Shown piece after piece: positions 32,972 to 40,573 of a DNA stretch of 58,396 bases. The notes under the pieces are model-generated. The model was not told where the DNA came from and did not search any database. It worked only from the letters and a program-made list of their open reading frames with translations. The translations under genes were made by a program, and so were the position numbers. Numbering within the stretch: position 1 is the first letter of the stretch; each line of letters opens with the position of its first letter. Where the stretch lies: the NCBI GenBank assembly GCA_013297655.1, contig JAAFHV010000022.1, positions 1 to 58,396 of the forward strand, read 5' to 3'. The stretch comes from Myxococcales bacterium. Lineage in GTDB: Bacteria > Myxococcota_A > Polyangia > Polyangiales > Polyangiaceae.

Positions 32972-33763
32972 TCACTTCGGGGCCCTTGGAAGTCCCGGGC
33001 GAGGGACGACCCTCGGCACGAGCACCTCGCGCGTCTCGAGCTCCACGTCGAACAGCGCGGCGAGCCTCTCGTGAGAGAGCGTGGCACCCGCTTCGCCGGT
33101 CGCGACGACCTGTCCTTCGCCGAGGAGCATCGCGTGCGACGCGGCTCGTTGCGCTGCGGCGAAATCGTGAAGCACCATGACGACGGTGACGCCCGCGGTC
33201 TCGGCGAGCTCTCTGACGATTCCGTAAAGACGCGCCTCGTTCTTCACGTCGAGGGACGCGGTGGGCTCGTCGAGCAAGAGCACCTTTGGTTCCTGCGCCA
33301 GCGCACGCGCGAGGGCGACCCGTTTTCGCTCGCCCCCCGAGAGCGCCTCGACCGCGCGATCCGCCAGATTTTCCAGGGCGAAACGCTCGATTTCGCGCGC
33401 GACGATCTTCGCGTCGTTCGTGTCTTCTCCGCGCCACGATGCCCCGTGCGGCGCGCGCCCCATCGCGACGACCTCGCGCGCCGTGAAGTCGAACGCGATC
33501 TCCGCGTCCTGCGGCACGTACGCGAGCGACCGGGCGATCCGTCCGCGATCGAGGCTCGCGATGGCCTCTCCGAGCAAACGAACCGTGCCCTGCCGCGGAA
33601 AAAGTAGACCGGCCATAACGCGAAGCAGCGTGGACTTGCCCGACCCATTGGGCCCGCAGATCGCCCAAGTTTCCCCAGCGTTCATGGCACACGTAACTTC
33701 GCGCAGAGTGTCGGTTTTTCCGTATCCGACGTGAACCGCGTCAAGCTCGATGGAGGGCGTCAT
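32972..33763 (-). CDS. ABC transporter ATP-binding protein (iron/cobalamin type)
   Basis: This 263-residue ABC ATPase has Walker A GPNGSGKST (37-45), Q-loop YVPQDAE, signature LSGGERKRVALARAL, Walker B VLLLDEPTASLD and switch His (VLHDF). It resembles the FecE/BtuD/HmuV class that drives uptake of iron chelates, haem or cobalamin (KTDTLREVTCAMNAGE start, DRGRIARSLAYVPQ). No permease or binding protein lies in the window, which is unusual because the three are normally one operon; they would have to be elsewhere, or the ATPase acts with a distant permease. ATG 33763 is the natural start. Confidence 0.93.
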   Translation of the reverse strand: MTPSIELDAVHVGYGKTDTLREVTCAMNAGETWAICGPNGSGKSTLLRVMAGLLFPRQGTVRLLGEAIASLDRGRIARSLAYVPQDAEIAFDFTAREVVAMGRAPHGASWRGEDTNDAKIVAREIERFALENLADRAVEALSGGERKRVALARALAQEPKVLLLDEPTASLDVKNEARLYGIVRELAETAGVTVVMVLHDFAAAQRAASHAMLLGEGQVVATGEAGATLSHERLAALFDVELETREVLVPRVVPRPGLPRAPK

Positions 33764-33923
33764 GACGAAAGCACCTGACTCTTCGCGTTAGTGTGTATTC
33801 TTTCGAGACGAACGTGACGCGCCTACTGGCGAGCGAAGCTCGAACGGTTGGCTCGCCCGACCGTGGGAAGGAAGGTCCGAAGGACCGACCGACGCCGCGC
33901 ACTTCATTCTGGGTGGAGGCAAA

Positions 33924-34505
33924 ATGGAAACGACGAAGACGGAAGTACCGGAGGCCGAGCGGCCGCGTCGCGTCATCAAGCGGTACTCGAACCGTAAGCT
34001 CTACGACACGAAGGACAGCCGGTACGTCACGCTGCTTCAAATCGCGGAGATGGTCCGCGGCGGCGAAGAAGTACAGATCATCGACAACAACACGAAGGAC
34101 GATCTCACCGAGGTGACCCTCGCGCAGATCATCTACGAAGAGAAGAAGGCGAACAGCCGTACCGTTCCGCTCCAAACGCTGAAGGAGCTCATCCACCAGC
34201 GCACGGAGAAGGTCATCGCCGATCTCCGCGAGGGCCCGATCGGGCGCCTCATCCCTGGCGGCAAAGCCGACGGAACCGTCGAGACGAAAGAAGAGCCGCC
34301 CGCGCCTCCGCCGGTCGCTGCCGCTGCCGCCCCTCCGAAGCCCACCCTCGTCGATCAGGCGAAGATGTCGTTCGAGGAGTGGCAACACAAGATGGACGAC
34401 CGCATCAAGAGCGTCGTTCCGTGGCACGAGCTCCAGCAAGAAGTGAAGCGCCTCGCCGCCCGCGTCGACGAGCTCGAAGCCAAGCTGAAGAACGGCAAGA
34501 GCTGA
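33924..34505 (+). CDS. Polyhydroxyalkanoate-type regulator (PHB_acc_N domain)
   Basis: This 193-residue protein has at about 15-80 the DNA-binding domain of PhaR-type polyhydroxyalkanoate synthesis regulators (KRYSNRKLYDTKDSRYVTLL, QIAEMVRGGEEVQIID, TLAQIIYEEKK). A Pro/Ala-rich linker at about 115-140 leads to a helical, coiled-coil-like tail (ELQQEVKRLAARVDELEAKL). In proteobacteria such proteins bind PHA granules and DNA and repress phasin genes. No PHA synthase or phasin is in the window, so the target is unknown. The ATG at 33924 is followed by METTKTEVPE, with a GGAGG ribosome site about 8 nt upstream. Confidence 0.88.
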   Translation: METTKTEVPEAERPRRVIKRYSNRKLYDTKDSRYVTLLQIAEMVRGGEEVQIIDNNTKDDLTEVTLAQIIYEEKKANSRTVPLQTLKELIHQRTEKVIADLREGPIGRLIPGGKADGTVETKEEPPAPPPVAAAAAPPKPTLVDQAKMSFEEWQHKMDDRIKSVVPWHELQQEVKRLAARVDELEAKLKNGKS

Positions 34506-34690
34506 TCGCTACCGTCGTGTCTCCCGGAGAGCACCCTCACCCGCAGGCCCACCCCCTGCGCACGTGAGCAGGTGCTCTCTCTCGTTTTGCCTGAGATTTC
34601 GCGGCTTTCTCGAAGACTTCGGCCCATCGCTCGTCCATGGGAATACGGCGTTCGCCTCTAAGGTTTGCCCCTCGAAAGGCGGCGCGTACG

Positions 34691-35338
34691 ATGGTCCCGT
34701 TCCGAGCGAAGGCGAAAGCACCGATGACCAGAGACACCTTCGTCGACGACGCCGTTTCCCACCTCGATGCGCTGCACGCGGTCGCTTGCCGACTGACGCG
34801 CAACCCCACCGAGGCCGAGGATCTCGTCCAAGACACCCTCGTGAAGGCCATGCGCGCCCGCGATCAGTTCCAGCCCGGCACCAACATGAAGGCCTGGCTC
34901 TGCCGCATCCTCACGAACACGTTCATCAACAAGTACCGCCGTGGCGGCCTCGAGCGCGCCGTCTTCGATGGCCCCGATGCCGACCCGCTCGCCGACGGCT
35001 GGGTCAGCGCCTCCACCATGCGTCAGCTCCGCGATCCCGAGCAAATCGCCCTCACCCCGCTCGTCGCGGTGGAGCTTCAGCGTGCGCTCGACGAGCTCCC
35101 CGACGAGTTCAAGATGGCGGTCATGTTGAGCGACGTGGAAGAGCTGTCGTACGAAGAAATTTCCCAGATCATGGGCTGCCCGATGGGCACCGTGATGAGC
35201 CGTCTCCACCGTGGACGAAAGCTGCTCCAGCGCTCGCTCTACAATCACGCGCTCGCGATGGGCATCGTGAAGGGCGAAGAGCGCGCGGAGAAGCCCGCGG
35301 ACCTCGCCGAGTATCGCCGCAAGCGAGGTGCCGCGTGA
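34691..35338 (+). CDS. ECF RNA polymerase sigma factor
   Basis: This sigma-70 group IV factor, about 215 residues, has region 2 (HLDALHAVACRLTRN, EAEDLVQDTLVKAM, AWLCRILTNTFINKYRR) and region 4 (LDELPDEFKMAVMLSDVEEL, YEEISQIMGCPMGTVMSRLH). It redirects RNA polymerase to stress-type promoters. The start is uncertain: ATG 34691 is used, ATG 34724 (MTRDTFVDDAV) would be typical for the family, and 34637 is too long. The anti-sigma gene begins 52 bp downstream and probably lies in the same transcript. The sigma factor is likely held inactive by that protein. No -35/-10 autoregulatory promoter could be assigned. Confidence 0.93.
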   Translation: MVPFRAKAKAPMTRDTFVDDAVSHLDALHAVACRLTRNPTEAEDLVQDTLVKAMRARDQFQPGTNMKAWLCRILTNTFINKYRRGGLERAVFDGPDADPLADGWVSASTMRQLRDPEQIALTPLVAVELQRALDELPDEFKMAVMLSDVEELSYEEISQIMGCPMGTVMSRLHRGRKLLQRSLYNHALAMGIVKGEERAEKPADLAEYRRKRGAA

Positions 35339-35390
35339 TGATCGCTGCCTACGAATGCTCGGCGAACGAACCTCCGATAGGGAGCGCAAG

Positions 35391-36329
35391 ATGATGGCGT
35401 CGTGTCGTGAAAACTCGCGTCTCGTCGGGATTTATCTCGATGGCCAGCTCGACGCGGTGAAGACCCTCGACGTGGAAGAGCACGTCACCGTATGCGAAGA
35501 CTGTCGCGAGCGGATCGAGCTCGAGCGGGCCATTCGGGCGTCCCTCAAGCGCGCGGTCCGCGAATCTGCAGCACCCAAGAGCGAAGGCCTGAAGGAGCGC
35601 ATGATGGCCGCGATGCGCGCGGAAGAAGCGCGCCTCTCCGCCATCGCCGACGAGCTCGAGTCCGAAGAGGACGAAGAAGAAGAGCCGCTCTCGCACCCCG
35701 AGGCGGTCGCCGCCGAAGCCGACGTGGTCGTGCTCGCCCCTCGCCCCGGAAAGCCGAAAAAGGCTGGATTTTCCTGGCGAACGTTGGTCCCGCTCGCTGC
35801 CGCCGCCGCGCTCGTCATCGCGTGGGGCTCGCTCTCGCAAGGTCCCGGTCCGCGCGGAGTCGGCGGATCGGCGCACGCGGGCTTCGTCGGCAACGACGCG
35901 ATCTCGGAGCTCCTCGCCGAGCACGCGAGCCCGCTCCCTCCCGAGCGCACCAACGCGAAGGACATGCGCGCCCTCGAGCGCTACGTCGGTGTCCCGGTGC
36001 GTGCACCTTCGTTCCGCAGCCCGCAGGCGAAGTTCGTCGGCGGTCGCTTGTTCAACGTGCAACGCACCCACGCCGCGATGCTGCAGTACCAGCTCGGCGA
36101 CGGCGCGAAGCAGCAGCGGGTCACCGTGTTCATCTACGATCCGCAGAAGGTCCGCATCGACGACGACGGCCTCGCGCCGCGCGCGGTGGGCACGTCCGAG
36201 GTTCGTGTCGGTCACGCCGATGGTCACTCCCTCGCCGTCACCCAGCGCGCGGGCGTGGGTTACGCCTTCGCGTCGGACCTCGATCCCGAAGCGAGCATGC
36301 AGCTCGTCGACTTCAAAGACGAAGAGTGA
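35391..36329 (+). CDS. Membrane-anchored zinc anti-sigma factor
   Basis: This 312-residue protein has an N-terminal zinc-binding anti-sigma domain with the HxxxCxxC signature (His31, Cys35, Cys38: EEHVTVCEDC) preceded by LDGQLDA, then a helical acidic region, one membrane segment at about 129-148 (RTLVPLAAAAALVIAWGSLS) and an extracytoplasmic domain of ~160 residues with RYVGVPVRAPSF and AAMLQYQLGDGA. It should bind and inhibit the ECF sigma factor encoded immediately upstream, releasing it on an envelope or redox signal. ATG 35391 has a GGGAG ribosome site; the longer frame from 35328 is unlikely. A strong hairpin (36377-36404) follows. Confidence 0.92.
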   Translation: MMASCRENSRLVGIYLDGQLDAVKTLDVEEHVTVCEDCRERIELERAIRASLKRAVRESAAPKSEGLKERMMAAMRAEEARLSAIADELESEEDEEEEPLSHPEAVAAEADVVVLAPRPGKPKKAGFSWRTLVPLAAAAALVIAWGSLSQGPGPRGVGGSAHAGFVGNDAISELLAEHASPLPPERTNAKDMRALERYVGVPVRAPSFRSPQAKFVGGRLFNVQRTHAAMLQYQLGDGAKQQRVTVFIYDPQKVRIDDDGLAPRAVGTSEVRVGHADGHSLAVTQRAGVGYAFASDLDPEASMQLVDFKDEE

Positions 36330-36376
36330 TGGCGCGGGCCGCCACGCGCGGCCTGACGTGAACGCTACGACCCTCG

Positions 36377-36404
36377 CGGGCGCCCTCGGAGACGAAGGCG
36401 CCCG
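36377..36404 (+). terminator. Hairpin after sigma/anti-sigma pair
   Basis: CGGGCGCC ... GGCGCCCG is a perfect 8-bp GC stem with a 12-nt loop, about 50 bp after the anti-sigma stop, followed by TATTCAT. It has no long U tract, so it is a probable but not certain intrinsic terminator. Confidence 0.45.
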
Positions 36405-36409
36405 TATTC

Positions 36410-36450
36410 ATGTGCATCACGCATACGCTATCACGTGTACGATGCATGCA
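36410..36450. promoter_or_regulatory. GTGCAT/ATGCAT-rich palindromic cluster upstream of gshB
   Basis: The stretch contains GTGCAT (36412-36417), an ACGTGT element, and GATGCATGC (36441-36449). The outer parts form an imperfect inverted repeat of about 10 bp. It lies 140 bp upstream of gshB and after the hairpin at 36377. A similar perfect palindrome GTGCATGATGCAC occurs at 55775. A protein-binding role is only suggested. Confidence 0.25.
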
Positions 36451-36590
36451 ATGGGCGGGGGCCGTTCTCCGCCCGCGCGGCCGGTGCTCGTGAAGCGCCC
36501 GATCGACCATGATCTGGCGGCGAAGGCGGTGTCCGTTCGGTGAGAAAACCCTGCTAAGGTCCGTCCTCGAAACCGAACCGAGAAGGTGAC

Positions 36591-37544
36591 ATGCGCTTCA
36601 TCTATCTGATGGACCCGATGGAGAAGGTCCTCCCCGACAAGGACACCACGTTCGCGTTCCAGCGCGCCGCGCAAGCGAGGGGGCACGTCGCGCTCCACGC
36701 CGAGCTCCGCGATTTGTTCGTGAAGGACGGCGACGTCTACGCGAACGTGCGCGAGCTCTTGGTCGGCGAGACGCCGCCTTACTTCCGCCTCGGGGCCTCG
36801 TCGCGGGTGCGGATCGCGGACGTCGAGGCCGTGTTCATTCGCAAAGATCCGCCGTTCGACGACGCGTACCTCTACGCCACGTTGCTCCTCGAGCGCGCGC
36901 GTGGTCGCACCGTGATCATGAACGATCCGCGTGGCCTTCGTGACGCGAACGAGAAGCTCTACGCCCTTCATTTCTCGCGCCACATGCCGCGCACGCTGGT
37001 CACGGCGAACCAGGCTCTCGTCCTCGAGTACCTCGACGAGGTAGGCGGAAAAGCGGTCATCAAGCCGCTCGACGGCGCCGGCGGGGCGGGTGTCCTCCTC
37101 ATCCAAAAGGAAGACAAGAACACGAAGAGCATCCTCGAGCTGCTCACCCACGAGGGGAAGCGCCTCGTGATGGTGCAAGAGTTCTTGCCGAAGGTGGTCG
37201 CGGGCGACAAGCGCGTGCTCCTCCTCGACGGCGAGATCCTCGGCGCGATCAACCGCGTCCCGATGGCCGACGATTTGCGCTCGAACATCCACGTCGGCGG
37301 CCGCGTCGAGCCCTGCGACGTCACCGACGAAGAGCGCGCCGTGGTGGCCGACATCGCGCCGCGGCTCAAGGAAGACGGCCTCGTGTTCGTGGGCCTCGAC
37401 ATGATCGGCGGGCGCCTCACCGAGGTGAACGTGACCTCCCCGACCGGCATTCAAGAGCTCTCGCGTCACCGCGGCGAAGACATGTCGACGAAGGTCATCG
37501 AGTGGGTCGAGCGCAAAGCGGCCGATCTTCGCCCGCTGATCTGA
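36591..37544 (+). CDS. gshB: Glutathione synthetase
   Basis: This 317-residue ATP-grasp enzyme joins gamma-glutamylcysteine and glycine to make glutathione. The N-terminal domain carries IYLMDPMEKVLPDKDTTFAF and RKDPPFDDAYLYATLLLERA, as in GshB, and the ATP-grasp part has KPLDGAGGAGVLLIQ, a PKVVAGDKRVLLL loop, NIHVGGRVEPC and the Mg site EVNVTSPTGIQEL. Length matches the family. A GAAGGTG ribosome site precedes the ATG. The FHA gene starts 3 bp after the stop, probably one transcript. gshA is not in the window. The enzyme is cytoplasmic. Confidence 0.96.
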   Translation: MRFIYLMDPMEKVLPDKDTTFAFQRAAQARGHVALHAELRDLFVKDGDVYANVRELLVGETPPYFRLGASSRVRIADVEAVFIRKDPPFDDAYLYATLLLERARGRTVIMNDPRGLRDANEKLYALHFSRHMPRTLVTANQALVLEYLDEVGGKAVIKPLDGAGGAGVLLIQKEDKNTKSILELLTHEGKRLVMVQEFLPKVVAGDKRVLLLDGEILGAINRVPMADDLRSNIHVGGRVEPCDVTDEERAVVADIAPRLKEDGLVFVGLDMIGGRLTEVNVTSPTGIQELSRHRGEDMSTKVIEWVERKAADLRPLI

Positions 37545-37547
37545 ACC

Positions 37548-38696
37548 ATGCCCGTTACGCTCGTTGTCCTCCCGAAGAACCATTCGAATCCGCCGGACTC
37601 GCGTGGCGCGGACAGCGGGCACGGTGAGAGACGAACGAGACCCGACGGACCGAACGATCCCGTCCCCGTCCCTCGCAGCGCGTTCGAGCAAACGTTGCCC
37701 GAGGGGGAGACCGCGGTCACGTTCGAGGGCACGCGGATCGTGCTCGGACGCGGAGCTTCGTCCGACTTGGTCCTCCCCGACGCGAGCGTTTCGTTGCGTC
37801 ATGCATCCATTCGAACCAGCGGCGCCGAGTACGTGCTGCTCGACGAAGGAAGCACGAACGGCACGTTCTGCGGCGAGACGAGGCTCACTCCCAACCTCCC
37901 GAAGCCGCTCAAGAACGGCGAGCGCATCCGCCTCGGGCGCATTTGGGTCGAGGTTCGGATCGGCGCCGCCGCCGTCACGCGGGACGTCGCGAACACCACA
38001 CGTGACCTCGCCCTCGCGATGGTCGCCGAGATGCTCGTCGCCGGCGGGGGTGACACCACCGCGCGCGTCGAGGTGCAAGGAGGCCCCGACGGGGGCGCGA
38101 CGCTCCGCCTCGCGATCGAAGCGCGTCACTACATCGTGGGCCGTGGCGAGGCGTGCGATCTCAAAGTAGCGGACCCCGATTGTTCACGGGAGCACGTGAT
38201 TTTCCTGCGGAGAGGCGCGCAGACGTTCGTCGTCGACCTCGGGTCGAAGAACGGGAGCTACCTTGGGAGCCATCGCCTCGCAGCGCACGTGGAGACGCGG
38301 GTTCACTCGGGTCGTCTCGTGCAAGTGGGCCGCACGGTGCTCCTCGTCGAAGAGCCCGCGGAGCTCGCCCTCGCCGGCCTCGAGAACGTGTCCGACGAGG
38401 TGCTGGGGGAAGGGGACGTGCCCCTCGCGCCGCCGGTCTCGTCTCGGGCGAAGCCGCACTCGGGGAGCCACGATCCGCCCGCTTCGCGCGCCGACATCCC
38501 GCCGCAATCGACGGCCGCGATCGCGGAGGTGCCGAGGTCGCTCCCCAGGCCTCCCGAGGCGCCACCCTCTCGTCGCCTCGCGCCGCGGAAAGGAAAGGGG
38601 ATCAGCGCCGCCGACGTCGTCGTCGTGCTCGTCGCGCTGTCGCTCATCGGGCTCTCCGTCGCGGGGCTCTACTGGATCGTCGGTCCAGGAAAGTAG
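37548..38696 (+). CDS. Double-FHA-domain protein with C-terminal membrane anchor
   Basis: This 382-residue protein has two forkhead-associated domains that bind phosphothreonine. FHA1 is at about 55-130 (IVLGRGASSDLVLPDASVSL, then RHASI and GSTNGT). FHA2 is at about 190-270 (YIVGRGEACDLKVADPDCSR, then EHVIF and GSKNGS). A Pro-rich stretch leads to one membrane helix near 355-378 (VVVVLVALSLIGLSVAGLYW) at the C-terminus, so the FHA domains face the cytoplasm. It would dock proteins phosphorylated by Ser/Thr kinases such as the one at 10988-12670, but no partner is adjacent. ATG 37548 follows the gshB stop by 3 bp. The first residues are low complexity. Confidence 0.88.
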   Translation: MPVTLVVLPKNHSNPPDSRGADSGHGERRTRPDGPNDPVPVPRSAFEQTLPEGETAVTFEGTRIVLGRGASSDLVLPDASVSLRHASIRTSGAEYVLLDEGSTNGTFCGETRLTPNLPKPLKNGERIRLGRIWVEVRIGAAAVTRDVANTTRDLALAMVAEMLVAGGGDTTARVEVQGGPDGGATLRLAIEARHYIVGRGEACDLKVADPDCSREHVIFLRRGAQTFVVDLGSKNGSYLGSHRLAAHVETRVHSGRLVQVGRTVLLVEEPAELALAGLENVSDEVLGEGDVPLAPPVSSRAKPHSGSHDPPASRADIPPQSTAAIAEVPRSLPRPPEAPPSRRLAPRKGKGISAADVVVVLVALSLIGLSVAGLYWIVGPGK

Positions 38697-38705
38697 AATT
38701 TTTGT
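38672..38705 (+). terminator. Weak hairpin with T run between convergent genes
   Basis: CTGGA ... TCCAG (38672-38688) overlaps the end of the FHA gene and is followed after 10 nt by five T (38699-38703). The short stem makes it a weak candidate. Confidence 0.2.
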
Positions 38706-38739
38706 CCGTTTATGGGAGCGACGTCGTTGCTCCCCACGC

Positions 38740-39498
38740 TCACCCTCTCGCGCGGTCGAAGGTGCGAGCTACCGGCACGATGGCGCGTGGATTGTTCGTG
38801 ACGACGCCATCGGCGCCGACCGAGAAGAGACGCGCGGCATCGGCAGGATCGTCGATCGTCCAGTAGTCGACGCGCACACCGAGGCGCTGGCACTTGGCCA
38901 CGAACGCGGCCCCATCGAGGCGGACCGGACCTTGATTGGTAGGGATTTGGGCTGCATTTCCGCGTGGCGCGAGGCGCTCGAGGACGGCCGTCGGGAGCGC
39001 GAAGAGCGAGAGCACCTCGGACAGGCCGAGCCCTGTACACCCGTACCCGAGCCGTCTCGCCGCGCGCACGTTCGCCGCGTGGAAGCTCGTGAGACGCACG
39101 CGCTGCTCTGCCCCGAGCGCCCGCACGAGCCCCACCGCGCGCTCGGCGAGGGTGTCGCTCCGAGGCTTGAGATCGACGTTGAAGAACGTCTCGGGGAACG
39201 CCTCGAGCGCCTCGCGGAACGTGGGCGCGACGAACCTGCCGGTAGCCTTTGCGTGGTATTTTCCCACGTTCCATGAGCGAACCTGGTCGAGGGTGGACTC
39301 GGCGACCAGCGACGGATCGTGGGCCGTGCGCGTCGCCGTCGCGTCGTGGAACACGACGATCTCGCCGTCGCGCGTGAGGTGAACGTCCGTCTCGATCGCG
39401 TCTGCGCCCACCTCGATCGCGCGCGCGAATCCTTCGAGGGTATTCTCCGGAAGCTCCGCGGGTGCGCCCCGGTGCCCGTAAACGATCTTGGATCCCAC
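38740..39498 (-). CDS. Glycerophosphodiester phosphodiesterase (UgpQ-like)
   Basis: This 252-residue TIM-barrel GDPD has the HRG motif (9-11: YGHRGAPAELPENTLEGFA), metal ligands Glu36 and Asp38 (AIETDVHL) and catalytic His51 (VVFHDATATRT). It hydrolyses glycerophosphodiesters to glycerol-3-phosphate and an alcohol. No signal peptide, so cytoplasmic and UgpQ-like. The start is GTG 39498 with GGAGG 12 nt upstream; the frame remains open far upstream but that belongs to the opposite gene. It is divergent from the metallohydrolase at 39565 with 66 bp between, so they may share a promoter. Confidence 0.92.
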   Translation of the reverse strand: MGSKIVYGHRGAPAELPENTLEGFARAIEVGADAIETDVHLTRDGEIVVFHDATATRTAHDPSLVAESTLDQVRSWNVGKYHAKATGRFVAPTFREALEAFPETFFNVDLKPRSDTLAERAVGLVRALGAEQRVRLTSFHAANVRAARRLGYGCTGLGLSEVLSLFALPTAVLERLAPRGNAAQIPTNQGPVRLDGAAFVAKCQRLGVRVDYWTIDDPADAARLFSVGADGVVTNNPRAIVPVARTFDRARG

Positions 39499-39564
39499 CG
39501 TCCTTCGGTATCCTCCGGCGTCGTAGCGGTCCAGGATTGTCTCTCTCGGTAGCGGAGCTCGTCG

Positions 39565-40485
39565 ATGTCGTCCCTCTACGAACGCATCTTCCCAAGATGG
39601 CAGAAAGACTCGTTTTTCCGACCAACGGGGAGGCCGGCAGAGGGGGGAGTCACGCTCACGTGGCTCGGCACCGCGAGCTTCGTCGTTCGAACCGCGACGA
39701 CGACGGTGCTGGTCGATCCGTACCTGACGAGGCTCTCGATCCCGGGGCTCCTCTTTTCTCACGAGCCGGACGAGCGCGCGATCTTCTCCGTGCTGCCGCC
39801 GCGAGTGGACGCGATCGTGTGTGGCCACTCGCACTACGACCACGTCGCGGACGCGCCTCGCATCGCGAAACGAACGGGCGCGATGCTGGTGGGCTCGGAG
39901 AGCACCTGCGCGTGGGGCGCAGCGGAGGGCCTCGACGAGTCGCGCCTCGTGCGTATCTCGCCGCGTGGCGGGAGCGTCACCGTCGGTGACATCGAGATTC
40001 GTATGGTGCCGAGCCGCCATGGAAAGGCCCTCTTCCACCGCGTGCCGCTCCCCGGCTTCGTCGATGGCGCGCCGAGGCTCCCGCAGCCGATTTGGGCCTA
40101 CAAGATGGGCGGCGCGTTCGGGGTGCTTCTCCGCACCGAGGGCTGCTCGATTTACCACAACGGGAGCGCCGATCTCGTAGACGCCGAGCTTCGTGGGCTC
40201 TCGGCCGACGTGCTCCTCGCGTGCCTCGCCGGTCGTCGCGGGACGCAGAGCTACCTCAAGCGCCTCGTCGATCATCTCGCGCCGCGGCTCATCGTTCCCA
40301 CCCACCACGACGCCTTTTTTTCGCCGCTCTCGCAGGGGGTGCACCTGCTTCCGGGCATCGATTTGCAGGGTTTCCTCTCCGAGTGCGCCGTCTATGGGAA
40401 CGGCGCGTCGCGCGTCACTGTCGACTACGAAGAGGCCCTCTCGATTCCTCGCGGTGACGCTCGCGGCGCCGTGCTCGTCTCCTGA
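39565..40485 (+). CDS. Metallo-beta-lactamase-fold hydrolase (NAPE-PLD/UlaG-like)
   Basis: This 306-residue protein has the MBL metal motif HSHYDHV (His88, His90, Asp92, His93), preceded by LTWLGTASFVVRTATTTVLV as in NAPE-hydrolysing phospholipase D and UlaG-type enzymes, and later SRHGKALFHR, YHNGSADL and PTHHDAFF with further His ligands. The NAPE-PLD-like group cleaves N-acylphosphatidylethanolamine; the similarity is general rather than specific. No signal peptide. It is divergent from the glycerophosphodiesterase with a 66-bp gap, which supports a role in phospholipid head-group turnover (inference). ATG 39565 is the first Met. Confidence 0.85.
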   Translation: MSSLYERIFPRWQKDSFFRPTGRPAEGGVTLTWLGTASFVVRTATTTVLVDPYLTRLSIPGLLFSHEPDERAIFSVLPPRVDAIVCGHSHYDHVADAPRIAKRTGAMLVGSESTCAWGAAEGLDESRLVRISPRGGSVTVGDIEIRMVPSRHGKALFHRVPLPGFVDGAPRLPQPIWAYKMGGAFGVLLRTEGCSIYHNGSADLVDAELRGLSADVLLACLAGRRGTQSYLKRLVDHLAPRLIVPTHHDAFFSPLSQGVHLLPGIDLQGFLSECAVYGNGASRVTVDYEEALSIPRGDARGAVLVS

Positions 40486-40573
40486 GCGGCGCTTCGGTGC
40501 CGCGGCGCCGCTCGCGGAGGGCGAAACGGGGGGCACGAAATGCGAGGACGGTCGCGCGAACGACCACGAATTC

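Noticed and set aside
36417-38129. Long minus-strand open frame opposite gshB and the FHA gene
   Set aside because: Its translation is Arg/Glu/His-rich with no domain; the plus strand has clear gshB and FHA genes. It is a high-GC shadow frame.
40315-40321. T7 run in the metallohydrolase as a second phase-variable tract
   Set aside because: Seven T is common enough by chance here (Phe-Phe followed by Ser) and the protein is cytoplasmic; not comparable to the G11 tract.
40193-40573. Upstream in-frame extension of the protease-barrel gene
   Set aside because: It overlaps the metallohydrolase in another frame and lies before the signal peptide; ATG 40574 is the natural start.
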